A stretch of 31,608 nucleotides of DNA, taken from the NCBI GenBank assembly GCA_016839665.1, contig JAEOTU010000039.1, positions 1 to 31,608 of the forward strand. Direction: 5' to 3'. The notes beneath the pieces are model-generated. The model worked only from the letters and a program-made list of their open reading frames with translations. It had not been told where the DNA came from and ran no database searches. The position numbers and the translations under genes are program-made. The DNA is from Candidatus Hodarchaeota archaeon (GTDB lineage: Archaea > Asgardarchaeota > Heimdallarchaeia > Hodarchaeales > Hodarchaeaceae). Positions 16,513 through 25,212 of the stretch are shown one piece after another. Position 1 is the first letter of the stretch. Every line of letters starts with the position of its first letter.

Positions 16513-18753
16513 GTGAATAAGATAGAATACAAATTCATTTATGTAAAAACCCATTACGATTACTTCCAAATTGTTATAAGAGGAATTAATGAGAGAAATT
16601 TTGTGCCAGATTCTAGTATCACAACCAAAAGGGGATCGCAAGTCGAGAATACAGCCGAGATCAATAAATGGATTGAAACTTGTAGTGGAATTTATGCTTT
16701 TAACCGATTTCCTGTCATGATTCATAACCAAAAGGAATTTTCACTTTCTATTCTTGCTGGACTTTGGTTATTACATTTTTATAATGATTTTAAAGAGAGC
16801 ATAACAACTTCTGAAATTTTTCATACATTAGAAAGACTTAAAATAGAATTCCCTCACTCAAACACACTTTGGAACTTTCTCCTTACAATTTTTACTAATC
16901 TTAATGAAGTAGAAATTCTAGAACCAATTTTAGAGGTTGAAATTCCATCATTAGACGAAGCGTTTAATAGGGACACTTTTGGAACAATTTTGCAATTATG
17001 CATGAATTATGATGAGCGAAAAAAATTAGCTGTGAATTATACAACACATAACTCCGCTGAAATCCTAGTGTCTTTAACAGAGATCAATAATCCTTCATCA
17101 ATTGTAGACCCTTTCTGTGGGTCAGGAAGGCTCATCACGACTTATTTAAGTAAACTGGATCCAAAAGAAGGATTTCCGCGAATTAGAATCAATGATTTAA
17201 TGCCTTCAGCAGTTCTCATAGCATACTGCCGTCTTATTCTCTTATTATCAAGACATAAACAAAGTTATAATTTATTGGAAGCATCAATTGGAGATGCTTT
17301 CGAAATGTTTCCCATTCATGAAGAAGATCAAACCAATAACGTTAGGAAATATGATTTAGTGTTGATGAACCCACCTTTTACACGAACCCATCGAATAGAT
17401 GAGAAGCAAAAAGCAAAATTTCAAGGATTGAAACATCGATATAAAAATTACATAACTGGGCAAGTTGGTCTTCACATTTATGCAATGTTATTAGCTGATA
17501 CTTTAATCAAAGAAAATGGAATGTTAGGAGCAATTTTACCCGCAGCTACCATCCTTTCTCAATATTCTAGTGGAATTCATAAATTACTTCTAAATAGTTA
17601 CCAATTGAGTATTATTGCAGCCTCAGAAGACGTAAAATCTTGCTCTGAGAATAGTAGTCTGCGTGAAATAATTCTAATTGCACAACAATCAAAAAAGCAA
17701 TCGGATAGAAAAGTCAACTTTTTAAGGATTTCAGAACCAAATCAAGGTAAAAAATGGGGCATTTCTTCTTCTCTTTTGATCCCAGAAAAGAATCTTGCAA
17801 AAGAGTGGAATTGGACAGTCTTTTTACGAAACCCCAAACTGCTGAAATTTCGTGATGTACTTTTACAGTCAGGTTTTATTAAGAATGGCAAAGATCTCCA
17901 TTTAGATATTGTTCGGGGAGTGGAAATGTATGGTCCAGATTTTTTTTACATTCCTAATCGAGAATGGAAAATTATTTCGGAAACTGATGAGGATTTCATC
18001 TTAAAATCTGAAAAAACTACCTTAACAGTTCCAAGAAAATTTCTAGTTAGATCATTGAGAAAACCAAGCAAATATACAAAGTTCATTTCACCTAAAGTCT
18101 TGGATTTTGCTTTAACAATCCCCAATCTCAGTAAGGGATCCCAAAAATGGATAAAAGAATACCTAAGGGTTTCAGAGCAGTATGCGTTACCTGCAAAACG
18201 AAAATTTGGATCAGGATGGATTTTCCATATTCACACCCAATTGTTAAACAAGCAACCTTGGGGACATTTATTCTTCATTGATAAGTTTGGTATCTCCTCA
18301 ACTAGTATTATGGCACATTTCTCTGAAAAAAAATTAACTTGTTCTAAGAACTTCTATTTATTAAGAAATTCTTCTTCTAATCAAGCAAAATTACTAGCTG
18401 CTTGGCTTAATTCCACATTTTTTATAGTTCTCTTTCTTTTAAGTCGACGTGAGATAGGTGGATCTTATGGAAGACTTCAGATTATTGATTACATGAAAGA
18501 ATCATTATTTTTTGATTTTTCAAGATGTGACTTATCACAAAAACGTCGAATATTAGAAGAATTTGATAAGATCCGAAAGCTACAATTACCCGCAATTCCA
18601 GATCAACTTCAATTACCTCAAAGAAAGGCCCTTGATCTTGAAATTGCACAGGGATTGAAATTTTCTAAAGAGCAAGCAAATCGACTTTTGAATGAAATGT
18701 ATAATATATTAAAAGAAGTGTTTCTAGATTTAGAAAAGCGAGATAAATCTTGA
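16513..18753 (+). CDS. Second N6-adenine DNA methyltransferase (HsdM/PglX-like core)
   Basis: 746 residues. An N-terminal helical region of about 165 residues is followed by NYTTHNSAEIL (175-185), motif I DPFCGSG (199-205) and motif IV NPPF (286-289), the order of gamma-class adenine methyltransferases. The residues after about 420 look like a target-recognition domain and end in a helical tail. It is not a close copy of the preceding enzyme: motif I is DPFCGSG rather than EPSAGKG and the N-terminal domain is different. No HsdS, HsdR, helicase or nuclease gene is adjacent. It may act as an orphan, or jointly with its neighbour on two strands or sites. The start GTG 16513 has no clear ribosome binding site. 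Confidence 0.85.
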   Translation: MNKIEYKFIYVKTHYDYFQIVIRGINERNFVPDSSITTKRGSQVENTAEINKWIETCSGIYAFNRFPVMIHNQKEFSLSILAGLWLLHFYNDFKESITTSEIFHTLERLKIEFPHSNTLWNFLLTIFTNLNEVEILEPILEVEIPSLDEAFNRDTFGTILQLCMNYDERKKLAVNYTTHNSAEILVSLTEINNPSSIVDPFCGSGRLITTYLSKLDPKEGFPRIRINDLMPSAVLIAYCRLILLLSRHKQSYNLLEASIGDAFEMFPIHEEDQTNNVRKYDLVLMNPPFTRTHRIDEKQKAKFQGLKHRYKNYITGQVGLHIYAMLLADTLIKENGMLGAILPAATILSQYSSGIHKLLLNSYQLSIIAASEDVKSCSENSSLREIILIAQQSKKQSDRKVNFLRISEPNQGKKWGISSSLLIPEKNLAKEWNWTVFLRNPKLLKFRDVLLQSGFIKNGKDLHLDIVRGVEMYGPDFFYIPNREWKIISETDEDFILKSEKTTLTVPRKFLVRSLRKPSKYTKFISPKVLDFALTIPNLSKGSQKWIKEYLRVSEQYALPAKRKFGSGWIFHIHTQLLNKQPWGHLFFIDKFGISSTSIMAHFSEKKLTCSKNFYLLRNSSSNQAKLLAAWLNSTFFIVLFLLSRREIGGSYGRLQIIDYMKESLFFDFSRCDLSQKRRILEEFDKIRKLQLPAIPDQLQLPQRKALDLEIAQGLKFSKEQANRLLNEMYNILKEVFLDLEKRDKS

Positions 18754-18780
18754 TTTAAAGAAGAGAGGGACGAGGATTAG

Positions 18781-21237
18781 CTAGGTGGAATCTCTTTTCA
18801 TAGAACCGTTCTCAGATAATAAATACTGACCAATTACGTAGAGAACTCCTCCAAAATATGGAAATAGAATGATTAACAATAAAATTAGAAAAAAAGGACT
18901 AGATATCTTATTTAGAGGGTTTGTCCCCAGCAGTATCTCAATTCCGTCACCCCATCCATCGTCGTCTGTATCCGCTTTTTGTGGACTAGTTCCCAAAAGA
19001 TATTCGTCTAAATTTGACAATGTATCATTGTCTAGATCATTTAATGAGTCGTTAATTCCCGCATGTAAACCATTTTGATATTCATACAGATTAGGAATTA
19101 TATCACCATCAAAATCATCATCACTATCATTTAATGTACCATTTAGCTTGTTAAAATACTCATATCCATCAGGAATTAAATCACCATCGGTATCTTTCAA
19201 CTGTGGATTGGTTCCAAACTGGAACTCTCGAATATTTGATAAATTATCTTGATCCACATCCTCAAATCTATCCTGAAAGTTACTTGGATTTAAACCATAA
19301 TTTCGCTCCCATGTATCAAACATTCCATCTAAATCAATATCAGTAACATTCCACAACTTTATAGTGTTATCAACTGATCCAGAAGCAAGGATCTCTCCTA
19401 CTGTGTCGAAAATCACACTAGATACAGTGGCATTGTGACCCTTTCTATTTGCCATCAAAAGACCAGTCTCAATGTCCCAAATCATTATGTTTGTATCATT
19501 GGATCCAGATGCGAGAATTTTACCATCAGGACTAAATGCTACAGCTGAAATATAACTCGAATGACCATTTAAAGTTCGCTCTACTAATCCTGTTTCTATA
19601 TTCCACAACTTGATTGTATTATCAAAAGAACCTGAAGCTAAAATATTACCATCAGGACTAAATGCAACACTCAAAACCCCATCAGTATGATTAGTTAAAC
19701 TAATAATGAGCTTTCCTGTTGTCACATCCCACAATTTTATTGTACCATCCATAGAACCTGAAGCCAATGTCTTTCCACTTAGGTCAAAAGCAATATCTCT
19801 TACTGAATCAGTATGATTGGTTAAATTATGCATTAATTGCCCAGTTGTCACATTCCATAACTTCACCACACGATCAGCTGAAGCAGAGGCTAAAATCTGA
19901 CCATCTGAAGAGAAAGCAACACCCCAGACAACTGAAGTGTGGCCGACAAAATTTTGGATAAATGTGCCAGTTGTAATATTCCAAATTTTTACCAAATTAT
20001 CAGCTGAACCTGAAGCGAGTTTTTCACTTTTTGGATCTATAGTAACAGAAAAAACAGGTGCACTATGCCCATACAGGCTTTTGATTTTTTTTCCTGTTTT
20101 CACGTCCCATAAATTAATACGTCCATCAGCAGAAGCAGACGCTAAGATCTGACCACTTGGATCAAACGTCACACCCCATACAGAGGAATTATGGCCAGTT
20201 AAGGTCATCAATAATGGATCAGAAATTAAAGTTTCGAGTGCTGCATAAACATTGAGAAGTCCATATCCATAAATAGGATCCTTTCCACGATCACCTAAGT
20301 CGATACTTGTTTCATTGAGTACAGATCGAATTTGATCGATTGTTAATTCACTGTTGAGTGAAAGCATAAGAGCAATCGCACCTGAAACCAAGGGAGCAGC
20401 GAAAGAAGTTCCAGAGTCCAATTGTGGGGTCCATTTGTTTGGTTGAATAGAGTAAACTTTGTCGCCTGGAGCACAAATTTCATTTTGTTCACCTTTACAA
20501 GAAAAATCTGCGATTTCACGTGACTGAGAGGTTGCAGAGACAGCAATAATCTCTGAATAGTTACCAGGGTAATGAACATGGTCTTTTAAACCTATTTTAT
20601 TACCAGTAACACCAACGATAATCACTCCTTTATCATATGCTCTTTTTATGGCATCATGAAACTCCTTGGGGGGAATTACCAATGCTTGAATCGAAAGGTT
20701 GATTATATCCGCCCCATTTGTAACAGCGTAATCTATAGCTTCTACAAACATCCCCCAATCGTGAATAGAGAAGCTATTATCATTGTCAAGAAACCTAATT
20801 GCCATTAACTTAATATTTGGGGCAATTCCCACAATAATATCTTCGTCATTGTCAGCTGCTATCAAACCAGCAACAAATGTCCCATGAGGATGTCCTGGAG
20901 ACGGATCATTGTCGTTATTACGAAAGTCCCATCCAATATAATCATCAATATAGCCGTTATTATCGTCGTCAATTCCATTCGCGGGAATCTCATTGAGATT
21001 ATTCCATGATTGATTTACAAGATCTGGATGAGTAAAATCGACCCCACTATCAATTACAGCTACAACGACTTCAGGACTACCCTGTGTATAATACCAAGCA
21101 TTTTCTGCTCCAACATCTAATAGGTTCCATTGGAATTCAGGATTAATCATGTAATGAATCTTTTCAGACGACACTGCTACCATTGGTAGCACGAATATGA
21201 CAACTAGAAGAAAAGTGAAAAGTTTGTTATAAGACAC
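18781..21237 (-). CDS. Secreted subtilisin-like protease with seven WD40 repeats, TSP3-type calcium repeats and membrane anchor
   Basis: Numbered from GTG 21237 (818 residues): signal peptide 1-25; subtilase domain with triad D63 (VIDSGVD), H118 (HPHGTFVAG), S278 (GTSFAAP) and oxyanion N213; seven WD40 repeats of 42 residues (about 346-638); acidic TSP3-like repeats (DTDGDLIPDGYEY, DTDDDGWGDGIE; about 640-775); one membrane helix (about 782-808). It is a predicted cell-surface protease with a complete propeller for protein binding and Ca-binding spacers. There is little or no propeptide. An upstream GTG at 21285 is open but lies inside the HflX gene; GTG 21237 begins five bases after the HflX stop, has GGAGG 12 bases upstream and starts directly on the signal peptide. 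Confidence 0.92.
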   Translation of the reverse strand: MSYNKLFTFLLVVIFVLPMVAVSSEKIHYMINPEFQWNLLDVGAENAWYYTQGSPEVVVAVIDSGVDFTHPDLVNQSWNNLNEIPANGIDDDNNGYIDDYIGWDFRNNDNDPSPGHPHGTFVAGLIAADNDEDIIVGIAPNIKLMAIRFLDNDNSFSIHDWGMFVEAIDYAVTNGADIINLSIQALVIPPKEFHDAIKRAYDKGVIIVGVTGNKIGLKDHVHYPGNYSEIIAVSATSQSREIADFSCKGEQNEICAPGDKVYSIQPNKWTPQLDSGTSFAAPLVSGAIALMLSLNSELTIDQIRSVLNETSIDLGDRGKDPIYGYGLLNVYAALETLISDPLLMTLTGHNSSVWGVTFDPSGQILASASADGRINLWDVKTGKKIKSLYGHSAPVFSVTIDPKSEKLASGSADNLVKIWNITTGTFIQNFVGHTSVVWGVAFSSDGQILASASADRVVKLWNVTTGQLMHNLTNHTDSVRDIAFDLSGKTLASGSMDGTIKLWDVTTGKLIISLTNHTDGVLSVAFSPDGNILASGSFDNTIKLWNIETGLVERTLNGHSSYISAVAFSPDGKILASGSNDTNIMIWDIETGLLMANRKGHNATVSSVIFDTVGEILASGSVDNTIKLWNVTDIDLDGMFDTWERNYGLNPSNFQDRFEDVDQDNLSNIREFQFGTNPQLKDTDGDLIPDGYEYFNKLNGTLNDSDDDFDGDIIPNLYEYQNGLHAGINDSLNDLDNDTLSNLDEYLLGTSPQKADTDDDGWGDGIEILLGTNPLNKISSPFFLILLLIILFPYFGGVLYVIGQYLLSENGSMKRDST
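19320..20205 (-). repeat. Seven tandem WD40-coding repeats of 126 bases
   Basis: Seven in-frame units each encode GH...V..V.F...G..LASGS.D..IKLWD..TG. The number equals one closed seven-bladed propeller. The units differ at many synonymous sites, so the array is not a recent tandem expansion. Confidence 0.85.
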
Positions 21238-21241
21238 TGGG

Positions 21242-22573
21242 TTAAATTGCCTCCATCTCAAGCTGGACGCCCAAAGAACGAGCACGATGCTTTAGGATTT
21301 CTATTCCATATTTTGGTTTTCGTAAACTGATAATGATTTCCCAGTCGCTATTTTCAAACGATTCTTGTTCAACATTCGTAAACTCATAACAAAATGCTCG
21401 AAACTGATGGTTTGGAGGAGAGTAAACACATTTAAATCGTTGTTTTGGTTGAAAATTACTTATTTCAGCTATTAATGGTTCTACATTCTTGATTGCAGAA
21501 ACGGGTATTAATTCTAACTCAGGAAAGTGTTTTTTTAAGAGCTCTAACCGTTCGTTTAAAGCTTCTGAATCCAGAAGATCAATTTTGTTGAGCACAAGAA
21601 TACGATAATTCTGTGGATTGAGTTCATTAATCGTTTGAACAGTTACAAGAGTTTTTTGAAGAAGATGCTTTACTTTTTCGCTACCATCTATAACAATCAA
21701 TAAAATATCAGCTGCAAGACTTTCCTCAAGTGTAGACTTGAATGAATCAATCAAAAAGGTGGGAAGATCCTCTATGAAGCCAACTGTATCCGTAACAAAG
21801 ACCTTTAAATCTTCAATCTGAAAGCTTCTTATCCGAGTATCTAATGTCTGAAATAATCGGGAGCTAACTTGTGAGGTGTGTGAATTTGTCAAGGAATTCT
21901 GAATTGTAGATTTTCCTGCGGAAGTATAACCAATTATACTTACATACAGGCTATCATAATGAAACCGTTTTCGAGACTGACGACGTTTTTCCCGTTGTTG
22001 GCTCAAAATCACAAGTTTATTCTTGAGATTGGATTCCCTTTTAGTCATACTTGCATCAAAAACATTTAGAGGATGTTCACCAGTTCCCCAGAAACCTGTT
22101 CGTTCTGTGTGCCAAGCTCCTTCTAACCCCAGTTTATGCATTAAGCGTAAACGTTCTCGTGGACGTTCATACTTCAAAGTTGCCAGTTCAATCTGTAATT
22201 TCGACTCTTCCGTCATTGCTCGTTGTTCAAAGATTTCTAGTATAAGATCAAATTTGTCAATTACATCACATTCAAAAAGTTCCTCCAAGTTAACACCCTG
22301 TTTTGGAGAAAGATGTGTACCTACAACAATAAGAGGTTGAATAGACTCTGTCTCAATCTCGGATTTTATCTCATGAAGGAAAGAGGGTGAGAAATAATAT
22401 TTTGGATTATTTGAACTTATTGTAAATTCTTTTATAATGTAATAATGACCTGATTCTAAGAGTTGACGCATTTCAACGTTCAGAAAATCTTGACGCTCAT
22501 CTATTGGGAGTGGAAGCAATAACACACATTCCTGAGAGGATTGAAAGGAAATTTCTGTGTTTTTTTCTTGCAC
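21242..22573 (-). CDS. hflX: HflX-family GTPase
   Basis: 443 residues. The N-terminal HflX domain (GTHLSPKQGVNLEELF near 85-100; ILEIFEQRAMTEESKLQIEL at 111-130; ATLKYERPR) is followed by a coiled linker and the G domain with GYTSAGKST (215-223), DTVGF (262-266), NKID (329-332) and SA (359-360). HflX binds the large ribosomal subunit and splits or rescues stalled ribosomes under stress. The usual GxGETQ motif is weaker here (WGTGEHPLN), as in some archaeal members. The start is GTG 22573 with GAGGT seven bases before. The protease gene follows after four bases, an odd pairing that looks like simple co-transcription. Confidence 0.9.
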   Translation of the reverse strand: MQEKNTEISFQSSQECVLLLPLPIDERQDFLNVEMRQLLESGHYYIIKEFTISSNNPKYYFSPSFLHEIKSEIETESIQPLIVVGTHLSPKQGVNLEELFECDVIDKFDLILEIFEQRAMTEESKLQIELATLKYERPRERLRLMHKLGLEGAWHTERTGFWGTGEHPLNVFDASMTKRESNLKNKLVILSQQREKRRQSRKRFHYDSLYVSIIGYTSAGKSTIQNSLTNSHTSQVSSRLFQTLDTRIRSFQIEDLKVFVTDTVGFIEDLPTFLIDSFKSTLEESLAADILLIVIDGSEKVKHLLQKTLVTVQTINELNPQNYRILVLNKIDLLDSEALNERLELLKKHFPELELIPVSAIKNVEPLIAEISNFQPKQRFKCVYSPPNHQFRAFCYEFTNVEQESFENSDWEIIISLRKPKYGIEILKHRARSLGVQLEMEAI

Positions 22574-22765
22574 CCGTAAACCTCAAGTCATTAAAGGATA
22601 TTTTTCTGTTTCAAATAGCTTTTAATTGGTTTATTTTTAAGAATTTGGAAAATTTCATGATTATTTTACAATTATTCAGATCTATCATCGAAGTATTGCT
22701 ACTATTGGAGCTTATTTTCTTTGAGAATAATAATCTTCTAATCGGAAAAGTTATCTTTATCGAGG

Positions 22766-22787
22766 AACTAAGTTTTTAAACCTAGTT
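22766..22787. promoter_or_regulatory. 22-bp imperfect palindrome over the presumed promoter of the HTH regulator
   Basis: AACTAAGTTT-TT-AAACCTAGTT pairs 9 of 10 positions around a two-base centre. The central TTTTTAAA is itself the best TATA-like box for the regulator gene starting at 22855. A dimeric repressor bound here would block TBP, so autoregulation is plausible. Confidence 0.45.
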
Positions 22788-22854
22788 TTCTATTGTTAAG
22801 ATGGGATAATATTCATCTTTTAGACGGAGAAATAATCGGATAAATTTGATAGCT

Positions 22855-23244
22855 ATGAGTGTTCAGAAAAAAAAGAGATTTAAGAAACTTATTCAACCTC
22901 AAGAAGTAATGGTTTGGTATATTCTCCCTGCTATTCGTCGTGAAATCACCAATTCCCTTATTTATGATCATAATCTTCCACAGAAGGAAATTGCACATCG
23001 TTTCGGTCTCACGGAACCTGCAATCAGTCAATATAAGAAGGGAGCTCGGGGAGATATTGAATTTTCCCCCGAAGTTGTTGCAAGAATTAAGGAGGCAGCT
23101 CGGAAAATTGCTGAAGAGGGAAGTCGTGCTCCACGTGAAGTTCAAAAAGTCCTAAAATTTATTCATGAGGGCGGTTTTTTATGCGAATTTCACAAGAAGT
23201 ATGGACTAGTTCACGCAAATTGTGACATTTGTAAAGCAGAATAA
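22855..23244 (+). CDS. Archaeal HTH transcriptional regulator with C-terminal Cys/His cluster (COG2522-like)
   Basis: 129 residues from ATG 22855 (a TTG at 22846 would add three). A basic N terminus is followed by a helical region (WYILPAIRREI) and a helix-turn-helix LPQKEIAHRFGLTEPAISQY plus the basic KKGARG. The C terminus has C-x2-H and C-x2-C (CEFH...CDIC), which could bind a metal or Fe-S cluster and so sense it. This matches the small archaeal regulators grouped in COG2522, whose targets are mostly unknown. It is divergent from HflX, and a palindrome covers its promoter. It is followed by a hairpin terminator. It lies before TFB but is a separate transcription unit. Confidence 0.8.
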   Translation: MSVQKKKRFKKLIQPQEVMVWYILPAIRREITNSLIYDHNLPQKEIAHRFGLTEPAISQYKKGARGDIEFSPEVVARIKEAARKIAEEGSRAPREVQKVLKFIHEGGFLCEFHKKYGLVHANCDICKAE

Positions 23245-23252
23245 CATTGTAG

Positions 23253-23282
23253 GTGAATGATGAGCTCATTCACTCCTTTTTA
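23253..23282 (+). terminator. Hairpin plus T-rich terminator after the HTH regulator
   Basis: GTGAATGA and TCATTCAC form a perfect 8-bp stem with a TGAGC loop, nine bases after the stop codon, followed by TCCTTTTTA. It resembles a bacterial intrinsic terminator and fits archaeal T-rich termination. Confidence 0.6.
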
Positions 23283-23530
23283 CTAGTATCAATTATAATT
23301 TTTAGTCGTAGATATTGTCAGATACTAGGATTATTTTGTAATATCTGATTCAGTCTAGGAATGGCATAAGAAATTTATTCTAAATGAATTAATTTCGATT
23401 TTTCATATTTTAGACGGTTTTCCTACGGTATAATTTTCAGATTATTTGATGCAAGTGATTTTCTTTAAGTAAGAATACCTAAAAAGCAATTATAAATACT
23501 ATAAAATATTATAATTTTCATATTACTTTT

Positions 23531-23547
23531 ACCAAATATTTATAAAC
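23531..23547 (+). promoter_or_regulatory. BRE/TATA promoter of the TFB gene
   Basis: ACCAAATATTTATAAAC has an A-rich BRE-like part followed by TATTTATA. Transcription would begin near 23570, giving a leader of about 33 bases with GGAG eight bases before ATG 23603. Confidence 0.6.
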
Positions 23548-23602
23548 CATAATTTTCTAATGATGATTACAGAAATCATTCTTCTTACTTGGAGTGTATA
23601 AT

Positions 23603-24583
23603 ATGCTAGCTGACAAATGTAGTGAGTGTGGAAGCAACGCGATGTTATATGACGAACCACGTGGAGAAATCATATGTGAAGACTGTGGTCTGGTTGCAAA
23701 CAGTGTAATTTTCAGCCGTGAACCTGAATGGCGTGCATATAACTCGGAGGAAGAAAGGTCGAAAGTTCGAGTAGGATTACCAACTTCCGCTTTGAATAAT
23801 AGGGAAATGCGAACAGTTATTGGTGGAAAAACCAAGGATTCCTTCGGAAAAACCTTAGATACTGCAACTCAGGCGAAGTATGCCAGATTAGCCCAAACGG
23901 ATGAAAGAATTCAAGACAGAACAACACGAAACCTTAAAAGTGCACTAAGGGAATTAAAGCGAATTAAATCACATTTAAACTTAGCAGATGATGTTTCTGA
24001 GACAGCAGTACTCCTTTACCAGTTAGCACTGAAAAAAGATTTAATAAAAGGAAGATCAGTCATTGGAATGATGAGTGCAGCTGCCTATCTAGCTTGTAGA
24101 AAAAAGAACTCGACAACCACTCTGAAAGATATGGCTGATGTTTCTAATATTAGTACAAAAGAACTGGGACGATGTATACGCATATTTCTCCAGAATATTA
24201 ACATTAATAAATTCAGTCCTGACCCTGTGAAGCTTATCAGCCGATTAAGTGAACATCTTGGGCTTACGATGTATACTCGTAAGGTAGCTATTGATATTCT
24301 AACTGAAGCTAGAGACAAAGGACTTACAATGGGAAAGATCCCAATGTCCTTAGCTGCAGCTGCGATCTATATCGCCTCCATCCAAACAGGTGAACGTAGG
24401 ACTCAACAACAAATTGCTACTCCTGCACGAACTACTCCTGTTACAATTAGAAACCGTTTTAAAGAGTTAGCTAAAGGTCTTGGTTTGTCTAATTTCGAGG
24501 TAAAGCGTGGAGCTGCTGCAAAACCTGTTATAATTCAAAATCCAACTAAATGGGTTCGGAAACAGCGACTTAGTACTGGATAA
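23603..24583 (+). CDS. tfb: Transcription initiation factor TFB (TFIIB homologue)
   Basis: 326 residues. An N-terminal zinc ribbon (C6, C9, C25, C28) is followed by the B-reader/linker region (SREPEWRAYNSEEERSKVRVG) and two cyclin-like repeats (about 100-185 and 200-285; note SVIGMMSAAAYLACR and IPMSLAAAAIYIASI), then a basic tail. It recruits RNA polymerase to TBP-bound TATA promoters through the BRE. ATG 23603 is preferred over GTG 23594 because GGAG lies eight bases upstream of the ATG and overlaps the GTG region. It is a single gene with a long upstream region; archaea often have several TFBs, and whether this is the main one cannot be judged. Confidence 0.95.
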   Translation: MLADKCSECGSNAMLYDEPRGEIICEDCGLVANSVIFSREPEWRAYNSEEERSKVRVGLPTSALNNREMRTVIGGKTKDSFGKTLDTATQAKYARLAQTDERIQDRTTRNLKSALRELKRIKSHLNLADDVSETAVLLYQLALKKDLIKGRSVIGMMSAAAYLACRKKNSTTTLKDMADVSNISTKELGRCIRIFLQNININKFSPDPVKLISRLSEHLGLTMYTRKVAIDILTEARDKGLTMGKIPMSLAAAAIYIASIQTGERRTQQQIATPARTTPVTIRNRFKELAKGLGLSNFEVKRGAAAKPVIIQNPTKWVRKQRLSTG

Positions 24584-24613
24584 GCTTCATTTCTTGATTT
24601 CTAACTAGAGTAC

Positions 24614-25051
24614 CTAATTTTTTTCAACTAGTTCTTGAATATCAAAAATAAAATAGAGGGACTCATTAATAAATTCCTTGATATTAACAGCTAATAGAGA
24701 TTTTAAACTATACTTACCATGAATCACCCTTAATATATCCAAAGCTTTCCGTAACCGACGTGAAAGTTCTAATTGAGGAGGAATAGAATTCTCCTCCTCC
24801 CGTTGTTGGAGCTCTAGAATACGCTGTTCATAAGCCATTACTGGCAAAAACAAACTAGACTCTTCGATATGGCTCTGGAATGGGGTACTATCTAAACTGC
24901 CAGTCTTTTCAATAAGCGCGTCTGCCGCTACTATCATACTTAAGACAACTAACTTTATAGCAAAGAATTTATCCAGTGTTGAAGTCGCATTGACATATGT
25001 ACGAATAGAACTGTTTAGATACTTATGCGAATCATCAAAAACTGTTGTCAA
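24614..25051 (-). CDS. Hypothetical helical protein, 145 residues
   Basis: I do not recognise this protein. It is almost entirely alpha-helical with no signal peptide or membrane segment: a mid region KFFAIKLVVLSMIVAADALIEK is amphipathic/hydrophobic, then a Glu/Gln-rich helix (AYEQRILELQQREEEN) that could form a short coiled coil, and a basic RRLRKALDIL. The start TTG 25051 has no good ribosome binding site and no alternative start until Met39, so the N terminus is uncertain. It is convergent with TFB, 30 bases apart. The open frame of this length and composition in an AT-rich genome makes it a real gene more likely than not. Confidence 0.6.
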   Translation of the reverse strand: MTTVFDDSHKYLNSSIRTYVNATSTLDKFFAIKLVVLSMIVAADALIEKTGSLDSTPFQSHIEESSLFLPVMAYEQRILELQQREEENSIPPQLELSRRLRKALDILRVIHGKYSLKSLLAVNIKEFINESLYFIFDIQELVEKN

Positions 25052-25185
25052 TAGAATAATCCAAACCTTAACTTATTCTGACTCTTTAAGAATGAAAACT
25101 ATGACATAAAGTAATTTTTACTATTAGTTTCATTTTTTAATTTCAAGATTAATAAAGAAACTGGTTTTCTTTAAAGCTGTGGAAT

Positions 25186-25200
25186 GGGAAAAAAAGAGAA
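25186..25200 (-). terminator. T-rich terminator after the YjbQ gene
   Basis: On the minus strand TTCTCTTTTTTTCCC begins about a dozen bases after the stop codon, a typical archaeal oligo-T terminator without a hairpin. Confidence 0.5.
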
Positions 25201-25212
25201 GTTCAAGTTTAT

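Larger units (their letters stand above)
23245..23602. other. 358-base AT-rich regulatory region ahead of the TFB gene
   Basis: It contains the hairpin terminator of the HTH gene (23253-23282), a weak inverted pair AGATATT/AATATCT (about 23311-23355), a very AT-rich block with several TATA-like words (about 23485-23520) and the best TATA box at 23531-23547. I see no coding or RNA gene. The unusual length suggests regulated expression of TFB. Confidence 0.45.

Noticed and set aside
14701..18753. Complete BREX, DISARM or type I restriction system
   Set aside because: Only methyltransferase genes are present; no PglZ, Lon, helicase, HsdS or HsdR neighbours.
19320..20205. Tandem 126-base repeats as a CRISPR or satellite array
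   Set aside because: They are in-frame WD40-coding units with diverged DNA sequence.
18781..21285. Protease start at GTG 21285
   Set aside because: It would overlap HflX by 44 bases and put 16 polar residues before the signal peptide; GTG 21237 has GGAGG upstream and follows the HflX stop.
22504..22779. 91-codon plus-strand ORF overlapping the HflX start region
   Set aside because: Overlaps the strong HflX gene and its promoter region; composition reflects AT-rich DNA rather than a membrane protein.
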